DNA from: Pampus argenteus
Lineage: Eukaryota; Chordata; Actinopteri; Scombriformes; Stromateidae
Length of the DNA: 64,000 nucleotides
Direction of reading: 5' to 3'
Assembly (NCBI GenBank): GCA_036937835.1
Contig: CM072863.1
Location: 16,046,001 to 16,110,000 of the forward strand
The position numbers and the translations under genes were made by a program. The stretch's first letter is position 1; each line of letters begins with the position of its first letter. The notes beneath the pieces were generated by a model. That model was given only the letters and a program-made list of their open reading frames with translations, made no database searches and was not told the DNA's origin. Shown in pieces: positions 48,311-60,590 of this stretch.

Positions 48311-49338
48311 AGAGACCAACGCTTCCAGAGTTGCAGATGTAGCCATATCATGTATTGACATGACAGCAAGGTTTGAAAATGCTGCAGCAAAACAGTGTGG
48401 CCTTTCCCTATACAAACAGGATGTCCTTTAAAGACCTGAATGTTTCATAATCTGAAGTCTCATTTACATGAGATATATTTTTCATATGCACATGAATCTA
48501 TTACAGCCATGTTATCTATCTGTCCATTAAATCAAACCCCGGGTGCTGGAATGCATTTGGGGGAAATCTGCGAAACAACAATATGTGGTTCTATTGCGAG
48601 CCCAGTTGTGTTTTTCAGACCTGACTATCAAGTAGAGAGAAATGTTTTTTAATGGGATTCACACTGCACCAACCAGCAGTCATGGACCTTGGACTTGTCC
48701 ACAGTGGAAGCTCTGGGGATACATGATAGCAGGGATGAGGCAGCACTAGTCAGGCTACCTCTCTTCCCTATCAGATGCTTTCAGTTTAAATCTTTGACGG
48801 TAGCCACATGACTGATTTCACTGGATAAATCTATGGCTATGTAAAATGCCACAGCACTGTACATCTGCAGAGTGAGAATCCAGATAGGCAAAATCCTGCA
48901 CATGTGTTGCAGATAAAAAAAGGAATAGTCAAGATTTTCCTAGGAAAAAAGGAGCTTATATAGAAAGGACGAATGAGGAATGTGCAGCAGCTTTATATTT
49001 GATGCAACAGCTTCCTCTTTTTTACTGCAAAGATGCATAAAAAATGTATAACGAGGGAAATAAACGAAAAACGGTTGACGGTATCGAATCACGGCATGTG
49101 TAAATGTACAATATGATGGCAAAAAAAAAAAACAACACTGAGGCCTTCTGTGAGTGTGATTGATGGTGCCATCTAGTTATGGATTGGAGGTCTTTTCTCA
49201 TCAAGCAAAGGAAATTTGCCACAAGGAACCCAAGGCTCTCCGATTTCAGGTCTTTTATTTCGCAAATGCTTTTTTTCAGATTATGTTCCTCCCAGGTTGC
49301 TATATTCTTTTTAATCCCCTTACCTTGCTCCCTGGCAG
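48311..49338. other. noncoding unique sequence
   Basis: No gene. A minus-strand frame of 130 codons (49022-49414) begins with a non-ATG start and shows no domain. Confidence 0.55.
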
Positions 49339-49396
49339 ATGTTCGCTTCCACGGTAGTAATTTATTTCTTGTAGAAGCCATAACAGCACTGAGCAG
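49339..49396 (+). other. possible 58-base exon (low confidence)
   Basis: A strong acceptor (ccccttaccttgctccctggcag) and a strong donor (GAGCAG|GTAAGC) flank 58 bases open in one frame only (VRFHGSNLFLVEAITALS, with split codons at both ends). The other two frames have stops. The minus strand is also open across it. No homology is recognised. Confidence 0.18.
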
Positions 49397-49479
49397 GTAA
49401 GCAACAACTGCCACTTAGTGAAATGGTAAACATGAGCTGATTATAGAGTTTAAAGGTGGCTCAGTAGTCAGACTCTGTC
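49397..49479. other. noncoding linker
   Basis: Short unique sequence; nothing recognised. Confidence 0.6.
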
Positions 49480-49820
49480 TGAAACCCACACTATCTGCCA
49501 CACTGCACTGTGTGGCCACATACATGTGTCATTGCATGCCATTGCCCCTTCTCCGCCCCCGTGGGAACCATAGTGTGGACAGTGCCCCCTCTACTTCACA
49601 GATGGAGTTTGCAATTGGATACCGCCAGTGAATAATCATCTCATCACTTATCATGATGAACTGTGGCATGCAAATATCAATAAGGGACTGTGGTGAAGCA
49701 ATCCAATTAAGGCCTAAAACCAGGAGTCTCATTAGTGCTGAGTCTCTGATAATGCAAATGACACCCTACTAGTAATCAACCTTGAATATAAATGGCCCAG
49801 ACAAATCCACCACTACAGGT
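49480..49820. promoter_or_regulatory. candidate conserved noncoding element
   Basis: Repeat-free, balanced block (gccattgccccttctccgccc, ggatggagtttgcaattgga-like words, ccaattaaggcc, gataatgcaaatg) with POU/homeobox-like cores. Texture-based. Confidence 0.25.
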
Positions 49821-52800
49821 GTTTTTGTCTACCTGGATGTGATAAAAGACTTGAGTCAACACCGTTCAGGGTTTTAGAAGAGAAATTAGCATTTTCTTCT
49901 CCACTTTCTGTGTAGATACAGTGACCAGAAAACTGTGTCCTAACGGAAAATGTGTTTGAAATCACTGAATTTCAGTTATTGTGTTGCTGTTCGGGTTTGT
50001 GCACATTACATGTTCATGCTTGGCATGAAACTTTTGACTGTAGATATTGTGTTCAGTACAAAGTCACTCAAATCACTCAGCTTGGCACAGCACAAGTGCG
50101 TCGTCTTCCCAACTCTACTGGCAGACAAAAATGTCATGATTCTGCAAAACATTAGATTACGTTCCATACCAAGGTTTTTGTTGTTTTTTGTTGGTCTCTT
50201 TTTTTTTTGTGTTCAGTGCCAACAGATAGTTACTGAAGAGGGTAGTTTGAAGCCAAAGCAGGGTATTACTGTAAACAACTCTTTGTATTGAGTTATAATG
50301 TAGTGGATGGAGATGGGTCAGCACAAGCAGCCTTTTACCAGGCATGATGCAACAAAAATGTAACCTGACAGAGAAAACTGTCGGAGGTATTAAAGTCTAC
50401 CTGACGCTCCCTGTGGCCATTTCATTTTCAGGCACAAGACATTCATAATGTTTGTTTCCACACTGTTTACAATTACTCGGTTGACATGTTACTGTATAGA
50501 TGATCTAAACAATGCTTTGAAATCGAATGCGTTTCAGCTTTTTAAAAAACAATATTTTAATTATAAGAGTTTTATTTAAATTATAGGTAGACTCCTTCAA
50601 ATGATCTTTGATAATTTCACCTCTAATAACTTTCCTGTCATCTCAAAGTAAAGGTGGAACTTCTCATCCTGAGTTTGATGCTCTAACTATTACCTTCTTT
50701 TTGAACAACTGAGTTAAAAGACTTGTCGTCACAGTGATGCACAGTTAGATAAACTGTTGTTCATCACAAAATAGGTAAGCAGGTAACTCATCCTAAATCT
50801 ACAGATTGTTTTTTTCCACATTTGTGCTTAGATTAAACAAACAAGATAGAGGCTAGTTGTTTTTTTTCCTGCTTCCAGCCTTCATGCTAAACTAATGTGA
50901 TTACCTCCTGGGTCCAGCTCCATATTTAACAAACAGGTATGACATTGATCGGTGGATCTTCTCATCTAACCATTGAGCAGAAAGTAAATGAGAGTATGTG
51001 TCTAAAGGTTCCTGCCTCATAATTTATCTCTTCTACCCAAAAGCCACAACGAGAAGGAAGGTGTTTTTGTTTTTTTTCTTGTCTTCTGCTCAATCCTCTT
51101 AATTAAATTCATTTTCAGAAGATGACTCATACCTTATTCTCCAAGCACTTATAGACCGGAAAACTTGATACCAGTCTGAGCCAAACTACAACTTCTGAAA
51201 AGTGTTTGATTTCGCCAGGTCCAGTCTGGACAGGCAGGCTTGCGTAAGGTGAAGCTGTCCAAGATCTGGCAAGAGTGAAATCACAGAGCAGTTCTGCCAA
51301 TGTGAGTTCAGCTCAGGTGGGAGAAAAAGACAATGAACTGGAAGAAAAGCTCAAGTTTTAACAACTTCCCACTCATTTTACATCAATAGATCAGCAAATC
51401 AAACTGCTCCACTATTGACTGTACAGTTTTATGCAGAAGGAGAAAACAGGTTTCAAATATTGTTATGTTTTTGGATTGTTAGAAATAGCCGCTGCTGCTG
51501 CTCTGAGTTTGATTCAGAGGCCCAGTGTATAATTGTAATAAACCGCAAGTTTTCAGAGACAACAACTGTGTGAGAAATAACATTGATGTAATAGTGCTCC
51601 ATGCGTTGCACCATTACAGCAACACTTTAGATCATGAACACCAACCTGACTATTCTGACTGGTTTGGGGGGTAGATATCTTCTCCCATGACTGCAGAAAT
51701 ACTTACTGTCACATGTGACATTTAGGATTTTTGTTATTACAGAAACATGTTTTCTGACTGTATTTAGAAAAGAAATCTCAGGATAGAAATTTAGCAATTA
51801 CAGAACCGCTCTAACTGAAGAATTTGTACAGTGGGGATTGGCAATGACCCTGTTGTGAATTCAAAGTAAATGCCAAAATGACAGCACCGCAGTTGTTAGG
51901 TCTGTATGGCAATGACAATGAAAATGGGGAAGAACATGAACTCCAGTTTCCCGTACCATGTGCTAGTAGAGATACATTGACTTTGATATTTGGGATGAAA
52001 ACCTCCTCAAAAGGTGGAGTTTGCTCTCCTCCACAGACATAATTTATGCCTCTGACTCATCGAAGCTAAAATTGAACACCTGTCTTTTCTTGTCCATTAT
52101 TGCAAACTAGCCAACCAGTAAATGTGAAGACAGCCATTGATATTAGATTCTTATCAAAGATACAAGTGGTCTCATGTACATTTGAAACACACATACAGAC
52201 ATGACAGGACGAGTGCCAATTGAAGGATCAAGTTTACTGTTCTGGTTAGGATTTTTTTAAGATAAGATATGATGAGATACGAGGTCAGAGACACGATTGA
52301 ATACATCCGAGTTTAGGAATCGTTTATATAGGAAGATAGGATTTTTCATATCTTAATGTAGGACAAGCAGTTAAGACATGAGGCCAGAAGAGGAGATGCA
52401 GCTTGCAACACTTTACATAAGCACATCATCATTATCATCATCCAAGATCTTTACAAGATACTTGTAAATGAGTGATTGGTTGATGAGCAATGTCATCATT
52501 TGCAAACTATTTGCAATTTTAACATATTTATGCTGAGATTTGGTCTAAGGGGAAGGTGGAGGACATGGTCTGCCTGGACATCATCATAAATCTATTATTC
52601 TCCTATTGTCAACAAATCTCAAGTGCAGAGGAAAACCAACATTGAACTGATCCTTCTTAGAAGTATTGTGTGTGTATTGACTGCCTGATATATCGTATTC
52701 CTCTGTGCTGTAGACCTCTGTTGGGGTTAAAAAAAAAGAGCCATACCATTGTTTTGGGTGACATGTTCCTTTACCAGGAAGACCATGTTGTCAGTCTCCA

Positions 52801-54159
52801 GAGAGTAGTTCTGTGTAAGGCTACTGCGTATATGCAGGGTCACAGTTCTGTGTACAGAGTTTCACTAGCTTGTTGTGCTACATATCAAAACCTCTTGATG
52901 TTGTGCTGTATTGTGAAGAACTTCAGTATAAAGCTGGTGAAAACAGAACGGCGTTCGTACATGATCTATTAGTCTTTGGAGCTGCTTCTGAAGAAACTAC
53001 TGTGCCTAAAGTGCAACCGTGTGGCTGACTGATGTGCTGTAGTTGGTTTTGGACCACGGAGGTCTACTGCACAGATGAATAGGATATGTCAGGCTTTTGA
53101 CACACACACAATACTTGTAAGTAGATAAATGCATCATTGGTTTGGCTCTGCACATGAGATTTGTTGACAAAAATAAAAATATAAAAAAATCTCCAGCAAT
53201 ATCCTTCAAGTATATGTAATGAAATTGTTTGTGTAAGACATGCAAAGATATTACACCAGGGTGTAATAGGGACCAGGGAAAGACAGAGACTCAATGCAAC
53301 AATATAGAAAAAAGTGCTACTATGTATTGTATTATTAGTGTTGGTTATTGGGCAGATTGTGTACTGTTCATCAGTGCTTTACAGCAAACCGAATTTAATA
53401 TAGACATAACATGCAAAAAGTGTAAATTGTACAGTAACAGCACATTTTTCTTTTCTGACTAATACATTTTCATGTCATCCAGCAGCTTGATTAAAATGGC
53501 TGTCAGCGTCTAACCAGATTACTGAATTATTCTTTATACTAAAACTGGATGTTCTGAGAAGAGCGCCAGCTGTGAGCCTTTCAACACATGTTAGAGGTAA
53601 AGCGAAGCTCATTAGCATCGTGTATCCTGAAGAAGAGGGTTTGAAGTGTCAGCTCCTTCTATAGTGTAGGTATTAACTTCTTATGGCTTTTCATTTTTGA
53701 TACAACCAGTGATGCTCCTCACATCTGCCAAATGTGGAATTCAGTTTTTCTTTTGTGGCACAATTTTCCTTATTCATAAGAATGAGCCTATTTTGTCATA
53801 GGTTTTGCACTTTTTGGTATGATATATTTACTGTTGCTTCCCACTTCTTTCTCCACATTTACACAATACCTAATGTATTTATTATGAATCCATTCAAACT
53901 GTAAAAAAAATAAAAAAAAAATCTTGGGAGTGTTTCCAACACACTGCAGTCTAACTTAAGCTATAGGCGAGCACCTGTAGCAGAAACTATTTTTCACCAA
54001 GCTCATTCTCAAGCTCAGTCGGCTTACAATCATTAATATGATAGTGGGCTGAGTCTCTGAAAAGCTTTGAGCAGCCTTGAAGAAAATCCAATTATGATCT
54101 TTGATTCCTTTCCAGAAACAGATTACCTATCTCACTAATGTCATTTTCCTTCCTATTCA
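49821..54159. other. noncoding, mostly unique sequence
   Basis: No gene supported. T-rich runs occur near 50200, 50870 and 51070; CATCATCATTATCATCATCC at 52425-52444. Overlapping short frames at 49950-50290 and 53006-53294 lie on both strands and are unassigned. Confidence 0.6.
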
Positions 54160-54480
54160 TGCCCTCTCTAAATGAGACGATTGAGAGACTGTGTGGGTGT
54201 TCCAAATGTGCAGCGATGATGATGGCTATCTATTCCTTACAGGTCTATCAGATGGACAGCTCGCATTATGTATAAATGCTTTTCTTGAGATTCCCATCTG
54301 CGTGAGATGAACTTTTATAAAGATTATTTGAACCTTTCCATATATTAAGTGAGGGCAAAAGGGGAAGGGGAGTTTTTATTTTCTCCCTTTGCGAGGATTT
54401 TAATTCAAATGAAATGAGAGCAGACTGACATCCAAACTTTTATTTACAACCACTGGGCCCTTCATCAGCTATAGCAGATG
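54160..54480. promoter_or_regulatory. candidate conserved element; embeds exon-like segment
   Basis: Repeat-free block. Within it, 54243-54301 on the plus strand lies between an acceptor (ctatctattccttacag) and a GTGAGAT donor-like word. It is open as LSDGQLALCINAFLEIPIC. The donor is only moderate (TGC|GTGAGA). Either a short exon or, more likely, a conserved noncoding block with chance splice words. Confidence 0.2.
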
Positions 54481-54821
54481 GGGCAAAGTCTGTCTGTTCC
54501 ATGAACTGTAGATCTCTGTAGACATAAGAAGTTTTTATTAAAAAAAAGGTGAATTCTGGCTTGTTGTATAATTTACTCTAGATATCTTTATTATATATAG
54601 TTCCAACAATGCATAATGTTTTTCACAATGTCTGCTCTTTTAACCATTATTATTGAACTGTTAGTTATAGTTATAATGTACTTCCCAAAATGTACATTAT
54701 TTACTGTCTTCAAAGTGATGAATAATTCATGGCAATACAGTTTATTACAGCTAAAACTCTGAGGTCATCACACTGATAATCAGATCCTGGATAGCTGTAT
54801 GTACAGTGATCATACTGGCAT

Positions 54822-54839
54822 CAAATGCTGCAGCATTTG
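54822..54839. repeat. 18 bp perfect palindrome
   Basis: caaatgctgcagcatttg is its own reverse complement, centred on CTGCAG. Confidence 0.95.
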
Positions 54840-54989
54840 CAAATAATTTTGTTTATTGTGTAGCTGAATGTGTACAGTAGAAAAAAAATGTATGTCAAGC
54901 CAGTTCCCAGTCATACATAGGACATTACTACTCCCTCTCAAGGGAACATGAGACAAGGACGCAGGGGGAATTGGGCATTACATATTAGA

Positions 54990-55110
54990 GCTAGAGCTAT
55001 TAGTCGATTAATCAATTCATTAGTTGCCAAATATCAAATTAATGGCCAACTATTTCGATAATCAAATAATCATTTTGAGTAATATTATAACTTAAATGAT
55101 TTTCTGAAAG
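54990..55110 (-). repeat. ATTAATCG-type teleost repeat, partial copy
   Basis: Same family as 22640-23070, in opposite orientation and covering the other end. Words are attagtcgattaatcaattcattagttgcc, ggccaactatttcgataatc and aataatcattttgag. Terminates in sequence reading cttaaatgatt. Confidence 0.7.
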
Positions 55111-55367
55111 TTTGGTTTCTTTCTTCTGGGGTTCTATGTCTTATTATATGATGTTGCTAGAGGATAGCATGTCATTCACTATGTAATATACCAAAGTGTA
55201 ACTACAACACCTGCACAAATATTCCTGCCAGTGTACCTCTGATACTACGTCCAAAGCTCTGGCATCATTGAAGGCACATTGGCACTCAGGTGGAGTCCTC
55301 GCTGCCAACCATTAGAGCTCCACACCTGAGGCTAAGTGAGCAGCAGCCACACAAACCCCAAAAGATG

Positions 55368-55396
55368 TTTTTCTTTCTTTCTTTTTCTTTTTTTTT
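55368..55396. repeat. (TTTC)n / T-rich simple repeat
   Basis: TTTC units grading into a T run. Confidence 0.85.
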
Positions 55397-57434
55397 GCCT
55401 TTAGACAGCATCTAATAAAAGGCTTTTTCTTATTCCATTTGCTTTATGTGTGTCACAGTGTGTAAACGTGAGCTTAGTGTATGTCTCTGCTGATTTCTTA
55501 CAGTAAGTGTCAGCAATGTTTCAACTTTTCAGCTTTTCATTTTTAAGAGGTGTCCTTCATTTAGCAGTCGTCTTAAATCGTGTATCTTGTAAGTTGTAGA
55601 TTCAATGGAAGAAGCTGACTGGTGGTCAGGTGTACAGATGGACAGGCGGGGAATGGTTGACTCCTCTTTTCTTCCTTGTCTTAAATGATCAGAGTCTTCA
55701 TTGGAATTCGGCATCATATACAGCTGCGTAGTTAGCATGTCTCCAAGGTTAACATTTTTAATGCAAGACTGAGAGATTCAGCGCTCCTTTGAAGTTTCTT
55801 GTTGGAGTCAGAAGGGAGGCTGTGAGGCTGTTGAAGACTGTCTGCGATATTGACATTAAAACTCAACACATAGAATGATGCCAATTGAAATTTCATAGTG
55901 TTCCCTTCGGGAAACAGGGGAGTTGGGCATGCCAGTGTGAGATGAATAATGAAATTTCTCTTGCTTTGCTCATTTTTTATTTAATGTGGAACTCTCCTTT
56001 GTTGCTCCCCGAAGCTCCACGGGAGTCGATGTGCACATAATACAGGTGTAGAGTCAAAAGAAAAGAGTTAAGTTGTTTTTTTTTGTTTTTTTTATATATA
56101 TGAAATTGGCTATGAAGGCTGAATGATTATGAATAGCTTTTTGTTGTGGATTTATGAATCACTACAGACTTTCACTATATTGTTTGTATTCACATGGTGA
56201 GTGTGTAAAGCAGGCTTTTGTAATGAGTTTGGGCTGCATTTTGCATTTTGTTTTTTTGTTTTTGACAAAGATACCTCAGGGTATAATTGAGTCATGCCAA
56301 TAAATACACACACAAAAGGTTCCTTCATATTCTAAACAGGTCACACGTGCTTCCCATTACTTATCCTGTCAGTTTAGCCCATAAGAATGTGCTATCAAGA
56401 ACTGTATTTTCCACATTTCACTCTCTGGGTACATCATCTAGATTTTAGACTGTTGACATCTTTGCCTACCTTGGATCAGACATTGTTGAAGGCAGTGATG
56501 ACAGATAGATGTAAGAGCAAAGTAGTATCATGACATCACTAAATAGTTAAATAATGGGTTTTAAGTTGGAGTTTACACATATCAGTTAGCATTGATTTGA
56601 TGATTTTATAGGTCAAAAGACATCTTTGTTAAAACTGAACCAAATTTGATGTCATCAACGACCTGAACCAGGGGCTTTGCAGATGTGGCATGAGCAGTAA
56701 CCATTCTGCTTCTAGGGTGCACTTTACAGTGTTTTATGTCCTCCTATTTAGCATTTATAAGCAGTATATAATAATGTAATCAATATTTATGAAACCATAT
56801 AATGTGATTATTAATGTACAGTATTTGTGAACAATTATAACTTCTTCTATAAAGACATAATTTGTTTATTACAACTATTTTAGTGTCATTCATTATCTGT
56901 TTTATTATCTTATAACAATATTACTTCAGAGAATAAAATAGGTAATGGACATAAAACTCAGAGCTGATACGAGATGAGTCGATAAAGTACAGCTAAACCT
57001 CCTGGTAAAGAGCACAATCTCCTTTCTGCATTAAAAGCCAGGCTGTAACTCCCGCACAAGACTGATATCCACCCAGTGATATACGATACTAATATCTATC
57101 CAGACAAAATAGCACATTCGTTGTTTTTCATTCCTCTGTGAGCAATAGTTCCAGGCTTTATGCATTCAGGCAGTGATATTGAGACTCAACACTTCGAGAC
57201 TTTTAAAACATCTGTTGTTTTGCATTTGTCAAAAACGTCTGCTCTGCCTGTCCCCGCTCGTCCACCCTTCTCCCTCTACTTCCTCCTCTGGTCTCTTTGC
57301 CTGTAGGGATGCAACGCAGCCCCATGGGACTCCATGCCCCCCCCTCAGAAAATCATAACTCACCTCCTTGAAAGGTTAATAACCTAATGAAAAGTCAAGG
57401 GCATCTATGTGACATAGCTGAGTGCTAGGAAAGC

Positions 57435-57450
57435 AAAAAAAAAAAAAAAA
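57435..57450. repeat. A16 homopolymer
   Basis: Sixteen As followed by an A-rich, G-interrupted segment; no retroposon body recognised immediately upstream. Confidence 0.9.
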
Positions 57451-58507
57451 GAAACAAGAAAGAAACTGCCAGGCAGTGTATTGGATTTTGATTTAAGTAA
57501 ACAAAGGTGTTCACCTACTTCAACCGCTGTAAAGGGTGACAGTAACAGCAGTGGATCTGGGAGCTATTTCCTTTTGGCTTTTTTATGAGATCATGAGGTC
57601 AAGGGGCAAGAGGGATATTTGTGTCTCCTATTATGATATTGTATCTGAAGTATATGATGGCACTGGGGATGGGATGGTGTGCACTGTCAAATATGAAGAA
57701 AAATACGCCAAAATCAAAGTAAAAGTGATTCCCTTGACCTTTCGTGATATGGATTAAATCTTATGCTCTGTCTGGAAAAGACTTACGATACTTCTGTGCA
57801 CTGTACTGATCATCATAAGTCACTTTTCTTTCCATTGAAATTACCTCCAAAAAGAGGAATGGTGGCTTTCACATCTAGGGAAAGTTGGTATGACTCAAAC
57901 AGCTTTGTTTAAGAGGTTTCCTCACTTTTACAAACCCTGTGGGAGCGCAAATGATCCACCTGTGAGACTGTAGAACCAGTGAGTCATGCTAATTACCAAT
58001 TACATCCACGATCACCCGTGTTAATTCACTTAGGAGGAGGTCAGTGTAATTCATTCTCATTTTCTGAAAGTAGGACTACCATTAAATTAATGCACCTAAA
58101 ATAAGTGGCATTTAAGAACCAGAGTCTTCCACTCACAGGAGCAGGAGCACAAACGCGCACACATGCACGCACACACACAAACTCTTTTTGATTCAATCTT
58201 TAGAGCTCTGGGTTTTATTGTCATTGAAATCTAAAAATCTCTCATCTCTAACACACATGGACGATGTCTTGGGGGAGAGCTTACTTGATTTTCTGCTTGT
58301 TTCTTTTCAAACATCTGCTTACAGTTACAACCATATATGGTTACAACCTTTGGCATCAAATGCAGTCTCCAACAAAGGACCAATTCAATATCATGAGTTA
58401 TCTGAAAAAGTCAGCAGGGCGCACGTCATACAAAACAACAATACTGGATATTTGTGTCAGATTGTGATATTTTACTATACAGTACATAAAATAAGAACCT
58501 CTCACTT

Positions 58508-58590
58508 CTGCCTCTGTCTTTAAACAGGCTGTTTAGCACCTGTCTCAATAAGGCCCCCCTAGTGATAAGCCCACTCGACCGGCTGCTACA
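58508..58590 (+). mobile_element. TTAA-type MITE interior fragment
   Basis: gtttagcacctgtctcaataaggcccccctagtgataagcccact matches the interior of the common fish TTAAAGGTCCCATATTATG element (GTTTTAGCGCCTGTCTCTTTAAGGCCCCCCTCC). It is a different part of the same broad family as the 20677 and 29685 copies; its own ends are not visible. Confidence 0.65.
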
Positions 58591-58622
58591 TAAACGGTAC
58601 TAGTAGGATTTCACTGCCAACT

Positions 58623-58640
58623 TCTCAAATATATTTGAGA
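58623..58640. repeat. 18 bp perfect palindrome
   Basis: tctcaaatatatttgaga is its own reverse complement, 18 bases before a T24 run. Confidence 0.95.
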
Positions 58641-58658
58641 TACAGCAAAAGTTGTGTG

Positions 58659-58682
58659 TTTTTTTTTTTTTTTTTTTTTTTT
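58659..58682. repeat. T24 homopolymer
   Basis: Longest homopolymer in the window; error-prone in assemblies. Confidence 0.95.
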
Positions 58683-59950
58683 ATCAGGTGTAAAGATACA
58701 GCTCTAAACCACATCTGATATGCATAAAGAGTGGCACACACGGCTGGGAACCTTAAACAAATTAAAATAGAAATATCATTGGGGAAACAGAACACCTACT
58801 AATTTGTCTTTTTTTTTTGGCAATGCATAATTGCGGTGAGCAATTAAGAATACATTTCACTGGAAAAAAAAGACAGCACACAATCCATCACACCGTTCAG
58901 ATACCCTATCAAGAGATTACTTGATAAGTAGCCCTGCCTAATCTAGTTAACGCGGTAATTTTTCACATTTTAACGATTCATTTCCTCAACAAAGTCCAGT
59001 CTGTGGACACTTCCTCTTCTAAATGGGAAAGCCAGACACATTGATTGTATTTGAAAACTGATCCTTTTGTTGTTGTTGTTGTGAGTGTGTTGTAGTTGGA
59101 AGAACAGCCCCATTTTTTAAAAATAGTTTGAATACCCAGTCATATGATGGCTGTTAGTTTTGTTTCCCACAAATACTGTCCATTTCTGTTTAATGTTTTC
59201 TAACCTGTGAGCATAATTATCTGCAGTACCCTAAACCCTGTGCAGTTGTCATTTACACACCACAGAAATCCTATGAATTTTCCTATCTGCATTTACAGAT
59301 AAACAAGAAATCCAATCCACAGGCTTCTCTGTTTAAGCCAGCAGTTCAATTCCAACTGACAGATTCAGAGGAGATTTTCTTTGAGACCTGTACTTTTGCC
59401 ATTAACCACAGAACGTGAACCAGCAACCCTGGACATGGACTAAATTGCATGAGATGCTATCATCAATCTCTATCTGTTGGCAACATGTCTTATAAACTTA
59501 CCAGAGCCAAGGAGCTGCAGTAGCTGGATTGTGCTGTATCTCAGTCACACAGGCGCCTTCAGAAAGTCTTGTGTGACAGGCCATGAAAGACCTGCTTGAT
59601 AGACCTAGTGCCCCCGGGATTTTCAATTTATCCTGGATTTGAATAAAACAAACAAAAGAAAAACAAGTATTACATGGTGTCTGATGTTTTTTTTTATTTT
59701 TTTTATTTTTACCAAACTGTACTCAAGTTTAGGAAGTAATTTTGGTCTTTGTTAACAATATGATTATATAAAGTATTTTCATTTTCATTCTATTTGTATG
59801 GCTGATTCACTTCTGTTTCACTTCGATTGCGACTGGTTCAAACATTTGTCAGAGGCCCACATTCATAAATATCTGATACCAAAACTTTTTTTTTTTGTTG
59901 TTGTTCCTTGACTCATTCATAATGTATCAACACTGGAGAAAATACATACT

Positions 59951-59988
<38 letters not shown>

Positions 59989-60070
59989 CTTTGCTTTGGG
60001 TGGATTAATCAGCAATCTGCAGCTAAAAAACATTAAAATGCTACAAGAAATAAATATACTACAAGCGTAC
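58683..60070. other. noncoding AT-rich sequence
   Basis: T-rich runs near 59690-59710 and 59886-59895; GTT repeat near 59068-59080. No gene. Confidence 0.6.
59951..59988. repeat. compound (GT)n(GA)n microsatellite
   Basis: About 12 GT units run directly into about 7 GA units. The overlapping frames VCVCVCERERE and HTHTHT are artefacts of it. Confidence 0.95.
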
Positions 60071-60410
60071 TTCATTCTACCTCTACTCAACAATTTAGAC
60101 CTACTGTACTTCAAAACTGCCTTTTATCCAAGGTTTTAGAAAAAGGTGTCCTCCTGAGTATGTGCTTTTTTCTTTCTTTTTTTTTTTTCAATCAGTCTGA
60201 CTATAAAGCTCTTCACAGCACCAAAACAGCTGCCTATAAACTTGCTAATGATCCACTACTGGCTGCCAGTGTTAAGAATCGCTCTATTTTAATCCCTCTT
60301 GATCTTAGTACTGCCTTTGATAAAGCTGATCGCTCTATTTTACTTGACAAAACTGGGTTGACACTGCAGGCCAGGTGTTGATTCATACTGTACTTCACTG
60401 GCAGGTTGTA
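60071..60410 (+). pseudogene. L2-type LINE reverse transcriptase fragment
   Basis: A fossil of the fingers/palm part of a non-LTR reverse transcriptase. In order: ILPLLNNLDL (shifted by one base), FRPTVLQN, LLSKVLEKG, NQSDYKALHSTKTA, LILPLD-type motif seen as LIPLDLSTAFDKADRSILLD, and after a stop a decayed SYLTGR-like block. Family consensus has RPISNLPFLSKVLEK, QSGFR..HSTETAL and LLDLSAAFDTVDH. The aspartate of motif A (LDLSTAFD) is kept. A T-rich expansion near 60165-60188 adds a phenylalanine run, and the YxDD active-site part is missing. The element is a dead internal fragment. Confidence 0.87.
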
Positions 60411-60513
60411 TCCCTGGTTAGACTCAACACCTTTTCATGTTTTATTCCTCTTGTGTCGGCTGCTCGCTCAGGTTTAATGTATTGCTGGTTTAACAAAGAT
60501 GGAAGCTTTGTGA

Positions 60514-60590
60514 TGGATATTTTTCACCATTTTCTGATACTGTATTAACCATTGAATGAATCTTGAAAATAATCAGCTGTTGCAAAACAT
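60514..60590 (-). repeat. ATTAATCG-type repeat, short third copy
   Basis: ggatatttttcaccattttctgat, then aatcttgaaaataatcagctgttgcaa. This matches the terminal part of the family seen at 22640 and 54990, in reverse orientation. It lies just past the L2 relic. Confidence 0.5.

Larger units (their letters stand above)
55111..58507. other. noncoding, mostly unique sequence
   Basis: No gene. Includes the simple repeats listed separately and AT-rich sequence at 56740-56900 that may be an old repeat but could not be placed. A 73-codon frame at 57536-57757 has no domain. Confidence 0.6.

Noticed and set aside
49022..49414. 130-codon minus-strand open frame
   Set aside because: Non-ATG start, hydrophobic low-complexity C-terminus from T/A runs, no family match; overlaps competing plus-strand frames.
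16447..54301. A single plus-strand gene joining the exon-like segments at 16.4, 35.6, 49.3 and 54.2 kb
   Set aside because: Leftover bases do not match: 16512 ends on a codon boundary while 35608 needs two carried bases, 35746 cannot feed 49339, and 49396 cannot feed 54243 in frame.
56740..56900. AT-rich segment resembling an old fish repeat (tttataagcagtatata)
   Set aside because: Too AT-rich and too diverged to separate from chance by eye; would need a RepeatMasker run.
57536..57757. 73-codon frame ending KVKVIPLTFRDMD
   Set aside because: Looks protein-like in places but has a non-ATG start, no splice context and no family match.
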